Shown here piece by piece: positions 48,013-59,781 of a DNA stretch of 64,000 nucleotides. Numbering within the stretch: position 1 is the stretch's first letter; every line of letters starts with the position of its first letter. The notes beneath the pieces are model-generated. The model saw only the letters and a program-made list of their open reading frames with translations. It was not told where the DNA came from and did no database searches. A program made the translations under genes and the position numbers. Origin of the DNA: Coptis chinensis (lineage: Eukaryota; Streptophyta; Magnoliopsida; Ranunculales; Ranunculaceae); the NCBI GenBank assembly GCA_015680905.1, contig CM027381.1, positions 62,733,501-62,797,500 on the forward strand. Direction: 5' to 3'.

Positions 48013-49340
48013 TGATAAGCACACAAAAGTGTAGTTTAAACCCCTTAATAATATTACATTTAGGCCAATTATGTTTATAATAAATAAGAGTTAGTATAGT
48101 TTACGTGTTTTGTGTATTTCAGGTCTTGAAGCTGTTTATGTGCTTAAAGATGCCATTTTGTATGGAAAATGAGTCAAGATGATTGCTAGAATATTTCTAT
48201 GTATAAAGCCCAAGAATCAAAAGAAAAATATTTTTCAAGCCCAGTCAAACCTGGGAAGTCAAAGTCAATTCGGGTAGAAAAATAACAGAAAAGTCAACAG
48301 AACTTCAAATGGGTGTATCTTTGGACTTGGCCCTCGGAATTGAGCCCACGTTATGTCAAAACAACCGACTCGGAATAAGCTTTCCAATGAACTAGGTATT
48401 GCCCCAATCCGAACTGCAAAAGTGGATGAAAAGGGAATTAAAGTAATTTCCAGCAGTTGTGGCCTCTTTAGACTTAACCTAATTGACTTTGGGCTCACAT
48501 TAGTGGCCCAAAGTCCCCCTTTTTGGTCCATGCACGAAAATGTAATCCTAACCCTCTCTTATATAAAGCCGGTTAAGGCTAAACAAAACTTGGCTTCTCC
48601 CACATTAGTTTAGTTGTAATTAGGGTTCTCTTTCTCTCTCCCTCTCTAGTTTAGTTTAGGTTTAATTAATTTGTTTGTAGTGTAGCCTCCATTAGAACCC
48701 ATCAATAAAAAGCTTTAGTTTTATATTCAATTCTTGTCTTTACATTATTGTTTTAGTTTAATTAATCCGATGATGTTAGGCTAATCGCCCCATTAGAGGG
48801 AGTGATTATGAAGCCTAATGAGGAATATATTGCGAAGTAGAATTATTTAATTGTGTATGTGTTTCAATGAGTTTAGTTTATTGTATGACATCCAAAATAA
48901 GCATATAGTAAATTAAACTAGGGATTGTTATGATTAAGTCAAGAGATTTGATTGTAATAATCCTACATGCTAATAATAATGACTATAGAGATGTAGGTTG
49001 TTGCTAAAGATGATAAAGTTTGAGACTTTAAGTTGGATCATTGCGTGAAAACCTAAAGATGATCTCTTTTCAATGAATAACTCGATTTGCATGAAACTAA
49101 TCATTAAGTGGATTTATTACTTGCTCTATATCTTTCTCTTATCCTTAATTCACTATTTTCATATTACTCTCATTAGCTAATAGTAGTTAATCTAGATTCG
49201 TTTATAAGTACGTGCAAGCAAGAGTGGAGAACATGATTGCTCCTCTATATCTATCACATGATTTATCTATCATATGATTTAAAGAGTTTTATATATTGAT
49301 AAGTACTATTTTCCCATCTATAATCTACTGTTTTTTAGTC
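48013..49340 (+). repeat. Athila-type 3' LTR (end approximate)
   Basis: Starts TGATAAGCACACAAAAGTGT after a polypurine tract and has TATATAAA at 48560-48567. It aligns along its length with the minus-strand LTR 57409-58731, including GTACGTGCAAGCAAGAGTGG near 49209. The alignment fades near 49340 and no clean TATCA end was found. Its 5' partner is not identified within the window. Confidence 0.75.
48560..48567 (+). promoter_or_regulatory. LTR TATA box
   Basis: TATATAAA at the position equivalent to the minus-strand copy at 58175-58182. Confidence 0.5.
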
Positions 49341-49814
49341 ATTAAAACTTCTCTTATCACATAAGGATGAACCCGAGCCATATAACAACCATTGGGAAGT
49401 CATTTCCCAATGTAAATAAATCGGACGTTGCTTGATTCTTGAAGCCCTAGACCAAACAAACAAATTAAAATCAATCAGCTAGAGCCTAAAGTAGTCACGC
49501 TCCTCTAGAAAAGGATAAAAATATAGCCACAAGGATTTAGAGTAATCAGTTACCAGATTCCGGTGGACTAACTACCTTCCTCACTCCCCTCCCCCAGATT
49601 CATCATGAGTTACATTCTTGGTAGCACACCACTTACTCTTCTGATCCATGTAGTAGATCCATCCTAGTTTCAAGCCCAATTGTTCATTTGAACAGGGCAT
49701 AGTAATCTATAGACCAAGCAAATTAACATTTTCAAAAATAAAAAAATAAATGAATTTCTACTGTCTGTGCATCATCATTGATTGAACATTAATGTATTAT
49801 CATTATGCATCGTA
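49341..49814. other. no gene seen
   Basis: Spacer between the LTR and the copy B gag-like ORF. If copy B had a 5' LTR it was lost or is not recognisable here. Confidence 0.45.
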
Positions 49815-51131
49815 ACCATCATGGAATTACAATGCAAACCTAGAACCTTGTTCTTTTTGCGGTAGTCCTTATCACTGGTTATCTCATTGTCCATCATATA
49901 CCGTATTCGAGTCTACTACGGAAAATCTTTACGATTCCAAAGTTTAATTTTCAAACTTCCCTAGTACCCCATACACTCAAGAGTTTTCTAATCATGTCGA
50001 CAATTAATGGAGTTTCACCACAAATAGTCAACCACCATTCATATATCCACATGATCAGTCAGAGTACGGTTTCACCCAAAACCCATTACCATTCACATCA
50101 CCATCCATATCAAATTTATATCCCACTCCACCATTCATCACATACCAACTCTACCAGGAAATGGCCAAGCAAACAATACTAACTCAACAAATAGCAACTA
50201 CCTTGTGTTTTCTCCAATCCGACTCAAAAGATTTCATATCTTAGACTAATATTCTTCCCACCAGTCTAGAACCCATCCAACCTGATTATAATAAAACAAA
50301 TTGCTACAGCCCATCCAGATATTTATGACCAATTAAAACCCCATCACCATCCACCTGACTATTGTGTGAATTCCAGATCTTATGATGATGACTATATGCC
50401 CGAAGTCACAGTTTCTCTCACATGCCTTAATGCATCGCCACCCATAAATGAGAAAACTCAGGTAGAAGAAACTCAAAAGAATGTATTGGGCTCAACACAC
50501 TTGGAAAATGGCATTGAGAAAATTTATGAAGATCTAGGCAGAGAGGACAAAGAAAATGAAGTGCTTGAAAAAGAGGGAATCAAATCTATAGTGGAAAGTG
50601 GATTTCAATTTAGTTTGGCCGTTAAAGACTTATCGATGGAACAAATTTGTGACATCTTTACTATTGCAGATATGAACCACAATCTTATGGAAACGCCAAA
50701 ACTAGATGAAGAATTCTCTAAGTCCTCGAGATCATGTAAAGAACCACCACCCAACCATCACCATCCCAATTTAACACCTTTTGAAATCTAACCTCCATTC
50801 ATACAAAAATCCACCAATTTCTAAGGACAGCACCACGAAACCATTTCAAAGAAACCTAAAATTCGCACTTAAGCCAATTGCCTTTGAGATCATTCATAAT
50901 TTTCTAAACCTTCCTAGTAAAGGGACTTTGCCCAATATACAAACACAAGAGTCCATCATTTCAGTAGTTGAGAAACCTGGTATGTCCTATTCCTTATCAT
51001 TTGAGCCTCATGAAAAACATATACTTCCGACCTCTCACTCTTTTGGACAATTCAAACATGATGGGTTATTGTATAAGTTCTATGATGAGTTACATAAGCT
51101 TTCTCTTATCATTTTGCATCTTACACTCTAA
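49815..51131 (+). pseudogene. gag-like ORF of a gag-only Athila-related element, copy B
   Basis: Starts with a zinc knuckle CSFCGSPYHWLSHC (49847-49888, CX2CX4HX4C) like that of the Athila gag. It then reads NFPSTPYTQEFSNH (collinear with copy A) and a long acidic segment (50366-50791, rich in Glu, Asp, Lys). PFQRNLKFALKPIAFEIIHN follows near 50838 and the ORF ends at HLTL stop (51129-51131). Several stops and one frameshift (near 50785) interrupt it. As in copy A the ORF is followed at once by the noncoding block with TTTGGGGGTAA rather than by protease and RT. Two copies with the same junction suggest a propagated, pol-less family. Confidence 0.7.
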
Positions 51132-51600
51132 ATGCATCATTTCATTCTGTTTGGGGGTAAATGCTTTAATATATTTTTCTAGATTGATCCCCAACTATTT
51201 CGACTATTAGTATATAGTTAACAACATATCATCATCTCGTATGCGTAGTCTTGGGGAATCTGACTTAAAACGACCCTACATATAGTCTTGAATATCTGAC
51301 TATAAAAGATTCATGTTATGTTTTCTCGATGAATTCCATGGGAGTGCATCCTTAAGGTAATCGGACCCTCCTATTGGAGTGTGTGGTTGTAAGTGTCAGA
51401 ACCTTAGTCCACGTATATCTCGCATATCCTTTGTAAAACATTTTTTATTCGTCATTTGAGTAAGTGTGAACCTGTGGAGTGAGTATACCAATTTTCTTTT
51501 TCTTTCTTTCACATTTCTTTTTCAAAATAGTTGTTTCTCTCCATTCTCATTATGAAGAATTCTCGATACATCAATAGTTATGTGTTTTTTTTCAAAAAAA
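51132..51600 (+). other. 3' noncoding region of copy B, first part
   Basis: Contains CAACTATTTCGACTATTAGT (also near 38690 in copy A), AGTCTTGGGGAATCTGACTT (51246) and the GGAGTGTGTGG..GTAAGT block (51380), the same motifs as after the gag-pol element's integrase. Confidence 0.6.
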
Positions 51601-51669
51601 CAAAACGGGCAATAGATTCCACATAGATCAACCCTTAGAAGTACGCAATCTCCATTATTCTAAGGGCGG

Positions 51670-52090
51670 TTTGAGGATCAGTTATGTGTTACTAAGAGTC
51701 GCCCATATCACCATGCACTTTCTGTCTCAGCTTAAACCACATAGATACCAATTGTCCCTTGCTCAACAACATATCATTACTTCACCCAGAAGAAGTTTGT
51801 GCTTTCAATGTACCAAATGCACTATGGAGGCAACACCTAAATTATACATGGAGTATTAATTTACAAACCCAACCACCTCCAGGGTTCGTTCACCAATCAT
51901 ATCAAACCAACAAATACATTCAGACAAGAACAAAGTACCTACAATAATCAGAACAGAGCATTCGTTCCATCCCATTTTAACCAGAACTACCAAAACCCAC
52001 CTATCAACAACCAAATAGACCTAGTTCCACCACCCACTAGTGTCCAATCAGATAAACCCTCCCATTACGTCTTATGTAGTAAATCCCCCA
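51670..52090 (+). pseudogene. gag: fragment of an Athila-type gag, unrelated frame order
   Basis: The frame includes EEVCAFNVPNALWRQHLNYT and PPPGFVHQSYQTN. It parallels the gag-pol element's NVCSINSYPIPNAPWRQNPN and TPPGFNNQNVRQANN, so it is the post-zinc-knuckle tail of another Athila-type gag. It is short, shifted and not joined to the copy B ORF. It is probably the remains of a separate insertion or recombination. Confidence 0.65.
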
Positions 52091-52371
52091 ACAAACACAT
52101 AACTAAAGCCACAGTTTGACTGGATTGGGTTCAATAAAGAGCCGACATGAAAGTTGCCTAAAATCTCGTGTTATGGTTTGTTTTCAATCACTGCTTTTGG
52201 GTACAAGTATCTTTATAACATCTCTACATAGTTTTCAAAACCTTAGGATATAAAAATGGAAATTATACGCCCCGAAGTAACCAAAATGATACCGGATCAA
52301 CTTATAATCTTCTTGTAGAAACCCTCTATATGGTGAGAGATACATTTAGAATGAGAAAAATAATTACTTTA

Positions 52372-52399
52372 ACACACACACACACATACACACACACAT
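52372..52399 (+). repeat. CA microsatellite
   Basis: About 14 CA units with one interruption (CACATACACA). Confidence 0.95.
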
Positions 52400-52498
52400 T
52401 TCATATGTGTCCGTATAGATAGTTTATGTTTTATTTTCATTTTGTTTGTTTTGTTTACATCATGCCAAAATTTTCCATTTTTCTTTTCTGCATTACAT

Positions 52499-53895
52499 AA
52501 AGGGTTTTTTAGACATTGGTCCTACTATTATTATGGAATTAGACTTTGATTCATAAATGCTGAAATATTAGGTTTTGGTCCTACTTTTGTTACTTGACCG
52601 TTAGTTAATTTAGTTGACTGTGGTCATACCGTTTGCTCTTTTGAGCCTGCGTCACACGAGCTTTCAAGTAAGACTAAACTCTAATATCTAACTTACAAGT
52701 AGGGCTAAACTCTAATATCTAACTTAAAAGTATGACTAAACTCTAATATCTAACTTACAGTAAAACTATTCTTTACTTGAGAGTTCTAATTGACCATTCA
52801 GATGTAATTTGATTCCCATATTGAGGAAAGTTTTTTCACGTTCTACAATAAATTGCCTCGAAATTGGCTGACATGTTGCATAATCCAATTCTCTTGGTGG
52901 GGAATGAATTCAAAGCACCGCCTTCAGTGACATCTTTTGCACTAGAAATAGTAATATGTATGATAGATAAGAAACTAAACAACATATAACCATCATCGGA
53001 CACTATAATTATTTTAGGATCTATAGGATTTTCTGTTAGAGTAAAGATTTTTCTTGTTTGTTTATTTTTAATCGTGCTAGGGTTCATATTTTCATGACAC
53101 ATTTTTGATCGATGGATGTTTTACAAGTGTATGTATTGAATCTATGTGGGTATCAAGAACGTGTATCCGAAGAAAAGATTGTGGGTATAATTCCAGACAG
53201 TAGAATTGTCATTCAATGTTCAAGTAAACACTTAATATGTTCCATCGTTCCACCACATATATAATGGACCGAACATGTAAAGATTATATAAACCTTTATG
53301 TCCTTGATTTGGATAATATGTTCCAAGATCCTACTAGAAAGATGCATATTTATTTCTTTTGTGACTACTTACTTTGTAGTGAGATACTCACGACACCATA
53401 GTGCTTCTTCTATGCATGTGTTTTCAAAATATTTTTTCTAGTTTCCTTCTTCTATGCATGTGTTTTCTAAACAATTCTTCTGGTTTCCTTTTGTTTTTTT
53501 ATTCTCTGCGAAGCATATACTATGGAATTGGAAGAAAAACTTGCAAAACTTAGAGAGCATAAGGAAGAATTGTAGAAGATCAAAACAGGAGTATTTGAAG
53601 ATACACATTGTCTAAACCATCGTCCTTTCCCACTCTTAAAGATAAGTTAGTATTTGACCCAAATAATAATGTCATCGTTAGGACATGGTCCTTATTATAA
53701 GTTAGATATTAGAGTTTAGTCCTACTTGTAAGCACATGTGACGCACGCTCAAAAGATCAAATGGTATGACCACAGTCAACTAAGTTGATTGACGATCAAG
53801 TAATAGAAGTAGGACCAAAACCTAATATTTCAGCATTTCTGGACCAAAGTCTAATTACCATAGTAATAGTAGGACCAATGTCTAAAAAACCCTTT
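52499..53895. mobile_element. long-TIR element (MULE-like or foldback), non-autonomous
   Basis: The left end AAAGGGTTTTTTAGACATTG is inverted at the right end (53895 reading backwards), and the inverted similarity continues for more than 200 bp at each side (52499-52760 and about 53660-53895). Such long TIRs are typical of Mutator-like elements. I found no 9-10 bp target duplication, which weakens the class assignment. The interior (52790-53640) has no transposase. A minus-strand frame at 52836-53102 has no known motif. Confidence 0.65.
52669..52760 (+). repeat. 31 bp tandem repeat, three copies, in the left TIR
   Basis: Units of 31, 31 and 30 bp based on GACTAAACTCTAATATCTAA. The right TIR has a single unit (near 53696-53726), so the left arm expanded after the inverted repeat formed. 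Confidence 0.9.
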
Positions 53896-55721
53896 TCAAA
53901 AATACTAAAACCCAAAAAATTCGTAGTAGAATAATTATACATAATACAATAAACCATGTATTTCTCGTTTTATATGAAACAACCCACTCCCCAAAGTTAT
54001 TTAGAGGTGGCGTATTTTCATCATGAAGAACATAATACAGGTGTATCGCTATTTTTGCTCATGTTTCTATGATAATCTCTTTCCTTATCTCTTCATACTT
54101 TGAGGACAAAGCATATTTCTATTTGGGGGTGGTATAGTAATATTTTGCAAAAACTAAGCATTTTCTATATTAGATATAATAGTATATTTCTTCCTTTCTA
54201 AAAATTTTTTTTGAAAAAGACCAAATATATTTTTCTGTTTAGTATTAAAAGTCTTGTTTCCTTTTTATATGATGAATAAAAAGTTTAGAAGTCTCATTAT
54301 AGAAATAGAGTAAGGATTTGTTCTTCGAACTTAGACTAATATACGTACAATAGTTTCTGCATCTTGTCATGAATGGCATGCATAAGTATTTGATTGTATA
54401 TAGCAGTGAGTTTTCGAGACCAAGGTTAGAACAATTATGTTCAATATCCTATGAGAATCTAGCCAAAACCCTCATCTGAATGATTATTGAGTGATGACAC
54501 AAAGGATGTCCGGATGGAAAGACCACACGTCCACTTGCTTGATCACCACGCCATATCCTAGAAGAGAATTTAGTCCCTTTTTTGGATCAATATACCTAAA
54601 TAAATATTAAAAACCCAAAAAGATAGTTTTTCTCTAGGTACCCCTTTTGAGCCTTCACCAATTTCTAAAAGCCTTTTTATTCTTCACCATAAATCCCTAA
54701 CCCTTTACAATACACAATAAAAAGCTTACCCAGCTGATAAGTTAAGAATTGGATGGATATCATAAAAAGAGATGAGAAGATCTTGTAAAAAAACAAATCA
54801 GTTAGTTGCTTCGAAAAGAAAAGAAAGACCCATAAAAAACCAAAACTCTAAAAAAATTAAAGGAGTAAAAAATCAAATCTCCCAAAAGTTCAAAATCAAA
54901 AAGAGATGATATCAGAAACAAAAGCAAAGTTAGAACTCCCAAAATTTCAAAATCATATGTAGTCACAAAGCCAAAGGGCTAAAGAATCACAATTCGGAAG
55001 CAAAGAACAAAATGAGGTTCTTATATAGTTACAAGTATCTTGAAAACCCAATTTCTCAACTTATCATATTTCTGTTTTTCCCTTCCTTTTTCTTTCGAAA
55101 CCATCACCCTAGCCCCATAACTCCTAATAAAAGACATCTAGTTCAATTAGGAATAGGATGGTGTGATAGTGAGTGGCAAGCATGATCAATCGACACTGGT
55201 TTCCTTTGGACGTCATTCGTGTATATGAGGAATATAAATGCCTGATGTATTTGAGAGAACGAAACTTGAGTGAATCTATTAGAGAGTTTGTGTTTTAACA
55301 CATCTCTGTGAGAACCCACCTTAAGATGCTCTCCAAAAGTTTCAAAAATGACTATGCTTTTGCATTTCATTGCTCATGTTTGCACATTTGTCTTTAGATG
55401 ATTAAATTACTATACATATGTTATTCTAAGTTCAAAGGAGCTTGTCCTTATTCCTCACTAATGAGATGTATAGACTTCTAAGAATAAATAAGGAGACAAG
55501 ACCCTTTGAACTAGATAGAAGAAGTTTGTAAGTACCTTCTCTAGAAAACTCTCATGACACTTAAAGCTCATCCACTAGGTAATTCATAGTGGTTTAAGGC
55601 CTTGTTGCATATGGTCATGCAACTGCACTCCACAAAATGAGATTAGTATAATTAATAATAAATCACTCATTTGTGATCTTAGTTTTTCTCTCATCTTTGC
55701 TTGAGGACAAACAAAATGCTA
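53896..55721 (+). other. long noncoding 3' region, copy B second part
   Basis: Collinear with 46331-47998 (see that entry). TTTGGGGGTGGTATAG at 54123-54138 and purine-rich stretches at 54780-54960. No coding signal. Confidence 0.65.
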
Positions 55722-55732
55722 TTTGGGGGTGG
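55722..55732 (+). promoter_or_regulatory. polypurine tract, copy B
   Basis: TTTGGGGGTGG directly before the LTR start TGATCAG at 55733. Confidence 0.75.
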
Positions 55733-56740
55733 TGATCAGCTCCCAAATGTGCGTTTTATTACCCTTACATTACTGCATTATAGGCCTTCAATTCTTACGC
55801 ATAATGAAAAGACAACTCATAACTTTTATTGTCTTTTTCAGGTTACAGAGCAATTCAAACCATTTATCATAAAAGCTGCGTCTTAGCATCAAAAGGAGCC
55901 TTATTTATGCTTATTATGAAGACTCAAAGCTGCTATGAAAATATGCTGAAAAAGTCAAAGTCAAAGTCAAAGGTCAAAAGTCAAGGACTCCAAACCAGAG
56001 AGCTGAAAGTCAAGTCCTTAACTCAAACGACCAGAGATAGATGTCCTTGATACAAAAGAAGGCTTTCTCTAAAACCTAGCTTGATCAAGAAGAAATAAAA
56101 AAAGCAAAATCAAAAAGCAAAAAGGAAAAGCATAAAGCAAACTTGGTGAGGTGTCTTGATTGTAGAAGAAGAGGGCAAACCAGTCTTTTGTAAAAATAGG
56201 GGTATAAGAACTCAAAAGTAGGATAAAAGAATGCACCTAGACTTATTCTAGTGTCATGTAGGAGTAATGTAGAATTTTATTTTTCATGTCATTTACATTC
56301 AAGTTGTTTAATTACTTTTTGTTCTTCAATTCAATCAAATTATTTCTTTCTTTGTTCTTTATTTCAATCAAGTTGTTTCTTTAAAGTTGTTCTTCATTTC
56401 TTCAAGTTATTTCTTTCTTTCAATGTTTGTGCTTTCAATCCTTCATTCAACAAGTCTTTTCTAATTTTCTTCAATACAACTAGAGTTAACTAAACAAGTC
56501 CTAAAAGAAACCTACCTTCCTTCCTTCTAAAATTCCCATTCATTCAAGCTCCAAACAATTTATGGTGAACCTCATTCAAAACAACTTTGAAATACTAACC
56601 ACAACTACTACTTCAGTGCTACCTGGAACGTCCTTACTACGCATATAAATAGCGCCTTCAATAGCCTTGAAGCACGTCTATTTGTTACTTGAACAATTAT
56701 ACGAGTACTGGTGGATTGTGAAGTCCTGTAAAAAGTTTAA
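55733..56740 (+). repeat. 3' LTR of copy B (end approximate)
   Basis: Starts TGATCAGCTCCCAAATGTGC after the polypurine tract. The LTR start differs from TGATAAG..CCCAAAA but follows the same pattern, so copy B belongs to a related subfamily. It contains a run of TCAAAG/GTCAAA repeats (55945-55985) and T/C-rich repeats (56290-56420). The 3' end is not defined. Confidence 0.6.
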
Positions 56741-57392
56741 CTTGATTAGTGCTAAAGTTTAAGAATAAGGTTCAGGCTTATTACTATGGGCTTCGTGTTG
56801 GGCCTGGATGTCAGGCCTGTGAAACGTGCTTTGGTGGTGGGTGGGCTTACTAATTTAACTATTAATATTTTCAAACCAATGGCCAAGCCACTTAAGAATT
56901 GAGGGAGGTTATTCGTGCATGCACGTTCTTTAATTAGATAACCCCAATTTTTTAAGTTTTCTAGACACCGTATAGTATGAAAAATTAATTTTGAATTACT
57001 GAAGTTGTTGGGCATATGAGTAATGTACTATACTCGTGAGGTAATATTGTTGTTACTATAAAAAAAATTATATTATTCTAATTAAACTAGGGCGCGGGCG
57101 TGCTTCGAATTAGGCAAATTATGGCACGGGTCGCGCCTTCGGTGTAGGGCGTGGGTGCGCTGTGTGAAGGCAAATCTAGGGCGCGCGCGCGTGCTCGCAA
57201 GTAAAAATAGGAGGTTGAAATTTTTAGGGTCAAGTCACGGGGGTGCAAGGAGTTGGAATCTCAACTCGTATGCACTCAGACAGTAGCAGAAATATTTCGA
57301 AAAAATACGAACAATAAAAACTAGGGTTTCGTTTTGTGAATAGTGAAAATAGTTTTTTCAATATAAACATGCAATATGTAAATAAACAAGAT
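56741..57392 (-). mobile_element. internal leader of the minus-strand Athila-type element
   Basis: Follows the primer site of the LTR 57409-58731 on the minus strand. It has a GC-rich stretch at 57085-57200 (on the minus strand GCACGCGCGCGCGCCC and relatives). The minus-strand frame at 56752-57015 has no known motif. The element is cut off here, where the LTR region of copy B begins. Confidence 0.5.
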
Positions 57393-57406
57393 GGGCAGCG
57401 GTGCCA
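57393..57406 (-). promoter_or_regulatory. primer binding site (tRNA-Asp type)
   Basis: The minus strand reads TGGCACCGCTGCCC two bases after the LTR end TATCA; one or two changes from the consensus. Confidence 0.65.
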
Positions 57407-57408
57407 TT

Positions 57409-58731
57409 TGATATTAATGGTATTAAATTTATTGAGAATAGTAATGAGAAGATATGGAAATAGTAGATTTAGATGTGAAAAACAATGATTAGAATACTCT
57501 CAAATATCATAAGATAAAGGGGAGTAGTCATGTTTGATCCACTCTTGCTTGCACGTACTTGAATGCTTATCTAGACTAAACTAACTAATTCACTAAAACG
57601 AGAGTAATATTGTATGAAAATAGTACTTTTAAGATGCTAAACAATGACTTAATTGATGAGAGAAGATATTAGAGGGGAAATTCCACCACGCAATTCGATT
57701 GACTATTAGTTAGTTGTCGAATTGCTTGTTTAATCCCTAGTGAATACCAAATCATCTGTGATCAAGGTTTCACTAGCACGAGAGATTAGCACCACCACAA
57801 ATCTCTTTGTTGGGGTTTCTAATCTCTAGTTCTCCGTTATGAGTTCTATCTCTAGAAACTCACAACAGATAACTTGAAACTCTAATTGCAAAACAATAAC
57901 TAAACTAATTGTCAATCATCCTCATGTGGCTTCATAAACCCCCTCTAATGGAGGTTTAGCCTTATGTCATCAGATTCATACTAACTAAACAATCAATAGA
58001 AGACATAAGAGTAAAAGAGAAGAATAGAAATTGAATTTTAAAGCTTTATTTGATAAGGTTTATTGGAGGCTACAATACTAACCCTAATTACTTAACAAAA
58101 AACTAAATTAAAACTAATCTAAATTATTCTATGGGTTGTATTCTATATATTTTGAGAGGCTAGCCCTAATCCTCTTTATATAGGAGAGGATTAGGTTACA
58201 ATTTTCATGCATGGACCTGGAAGGGGGACTTTGGGCCTCTAATGTGAGCCCAAAGTTCATTAGGTTAAGTCTAAAGGGGCCACTAATGCTGGAAATTACT
58301 TCAGTGCTCTTTTTGTCCACCTTTGCAGTTCTGATTGGGGCAAGGCAAGGTACATTGGAAAGCTGGTTCCGAGTCGGTCATTTTGACGTAAAATAGGTCC
58401 AATTCCGAGGCCCAAGTTCAAAGATACGCACATTTGAAATTATGATGGCTTTTTGTCTTTTTTCTTCCTGAATTGGCTTTGACTTTCCAGCTTTGACTGG
58501 GCTTGAAAAGGATTTTCCTTCTTGATTCTTGCGCTTTAAACATAGAACTTCCTCAATAATCATCTTGACTCATTTTCCATGCAAAAATAGTGTCTTTAGT
58601 CACCTAATCAACTTCAAGTCCTGAAATACACAAAAACACGTAAACAGTACTAACTTTCATTTATTATAAACATAATTGGCCTAAGTAGAATACTATTAAA
58701 GGGTTTAAACTACACTTTTGGTTGCTTATCA
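57409..58731 (-). repeat. Athila-type LTR, minus strand (1,323 bp)
   Basis: The minus strand starts TGATAAGCAACCAAAAGTGT at 58731 and ends TATCA at 57409, with TATATAAA at 58175-58182. It is flanked upstream (higher coordinates) by chromovirus gag and downstream by a primer site. It is therefore the 5' LTR of an element inserted into the chromovirus, not a solo LTR. Confidence 0.8.
58175..58182 (-). promoter_or_regulatory. LTR TATA box, minus strand
   Basis: TATATAAA on the minus strand, inside the LTR. Confidence 0.5.
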
Positions 58732-59762
58732 ACCCACAACAAGCAAAGGGTTATCAAAATCGTACAGTTGTTCTTTTGTTAAGTCCTCGTTCTCGACAAA
58801 TAAATTCTTCTTCTTGCAGTTAGAAGCAATATGAACTTTCTCACCGCAACTAAAACACGTTGTCTCTCTAAATCTTTGTCCTCCACCCTGTAGAGTTGTG
58901 GACCTATTAGAAGTTACAATGTTAGCACGAACGGTTGTGGCATTAGAAGCTCCTCCCCTATGATTAAACTGCTTTTCTAAACACAAAACCCTTTGATGAA
59001 CTTTTGAAACCGACCGGCCAAGGATCAAACAAGTTCAACATATCTTGGAAGTTTTGTCATAGTCCACCAATATACCAATGAACGAGTTCTTCTTCAGAGT
59101 CCATTAGCTCCACTCGAATCACCAATTGATTGAAATCTTTGGTGTACTCATCTATGGATTGAGGTCCTTGCCATAAACTTTGGAGGCGATCATACAAATC
59201 ACTCTTGTAGTTATAAGGCAAAAAGGCAACATACATGTACTTTTTCAGCTTCTCCCAAGATTCAATCTTTTTCTTACCTTGTCGACTCCTAGTAGCCTTA
59301 GTTTGTTGACACCATCCAGAAGCCCTTCCCTAAATCTTGTGACCACAAGAGGAACTCGTTTGTTCTCAGGGACCTCTTTGAACTCAAGAATCTCTTCCAC
59401 AATACAGATTCGGTCAATAAGCTCATCAGGTTGTAGACTACCCTGGAACTTAAGGATCTCTACTTCTATCTCAGATTCCCAGCGCCTAGAATCCTAAACA
59501 TGCCTGGTGGCATGAAACTTTGGCCTGGCAAAATCAGCAAAAAGGTTTTCATCCTCCTCATCATTGTCACTTCCTTCCAACTTTGGAGAAAGAGAACAAT
59601 GGTGCTCTGGATGCGCTGCTGTCGCTGAACAACTGCCAATTGGGCAGTGAGTGCATCAACTTGCCGTTGGAGATCGGCCACACGATCTTTCCCATACACA
59701 TCTACAATAGGATCCATTCTTTGAACTCTACCACAACTTGCTCCGCATATATCACGAGGCAT
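58732..59762 (-). pseudogene. gag: chromovirus (Gypsy) gag, broken and interrupted
   Basis: Starts MPRDICGASCGRVQRMDPIV (ATG at 59762-59760) with a coiled-coil-like RVADLQRQVDALTAQLAVVQ. The capsid core follows: RWESEIEVEILKFQG, EEILEFKEVPENKRVPLVVT, KKYMYVAFLPYNYKSDLYDR, QGPQSIDEYTKDFNQLV. The zinc knuckle is CFSCGEKVHIASNC (near 58855-58815). A TGA where the family has Arg or similar before QNFQDM (near 59063) and frameshifts inactivate it. It stops at 58732 where the Athila LTR inserted; no pol is left in the window. The conserved text fits plant chromoviruses. Confidence 0.85.
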
Positions 59763-59781
59763 GATGTCAGGAAAGTTTGTT

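Noticed and set aside
57409-58731. Solo LTR
   Set aside because: A primer binding site follows it directly on the minus strand and the far side is not chromovirus gag, so it is a 5' LTR of a truncated element.
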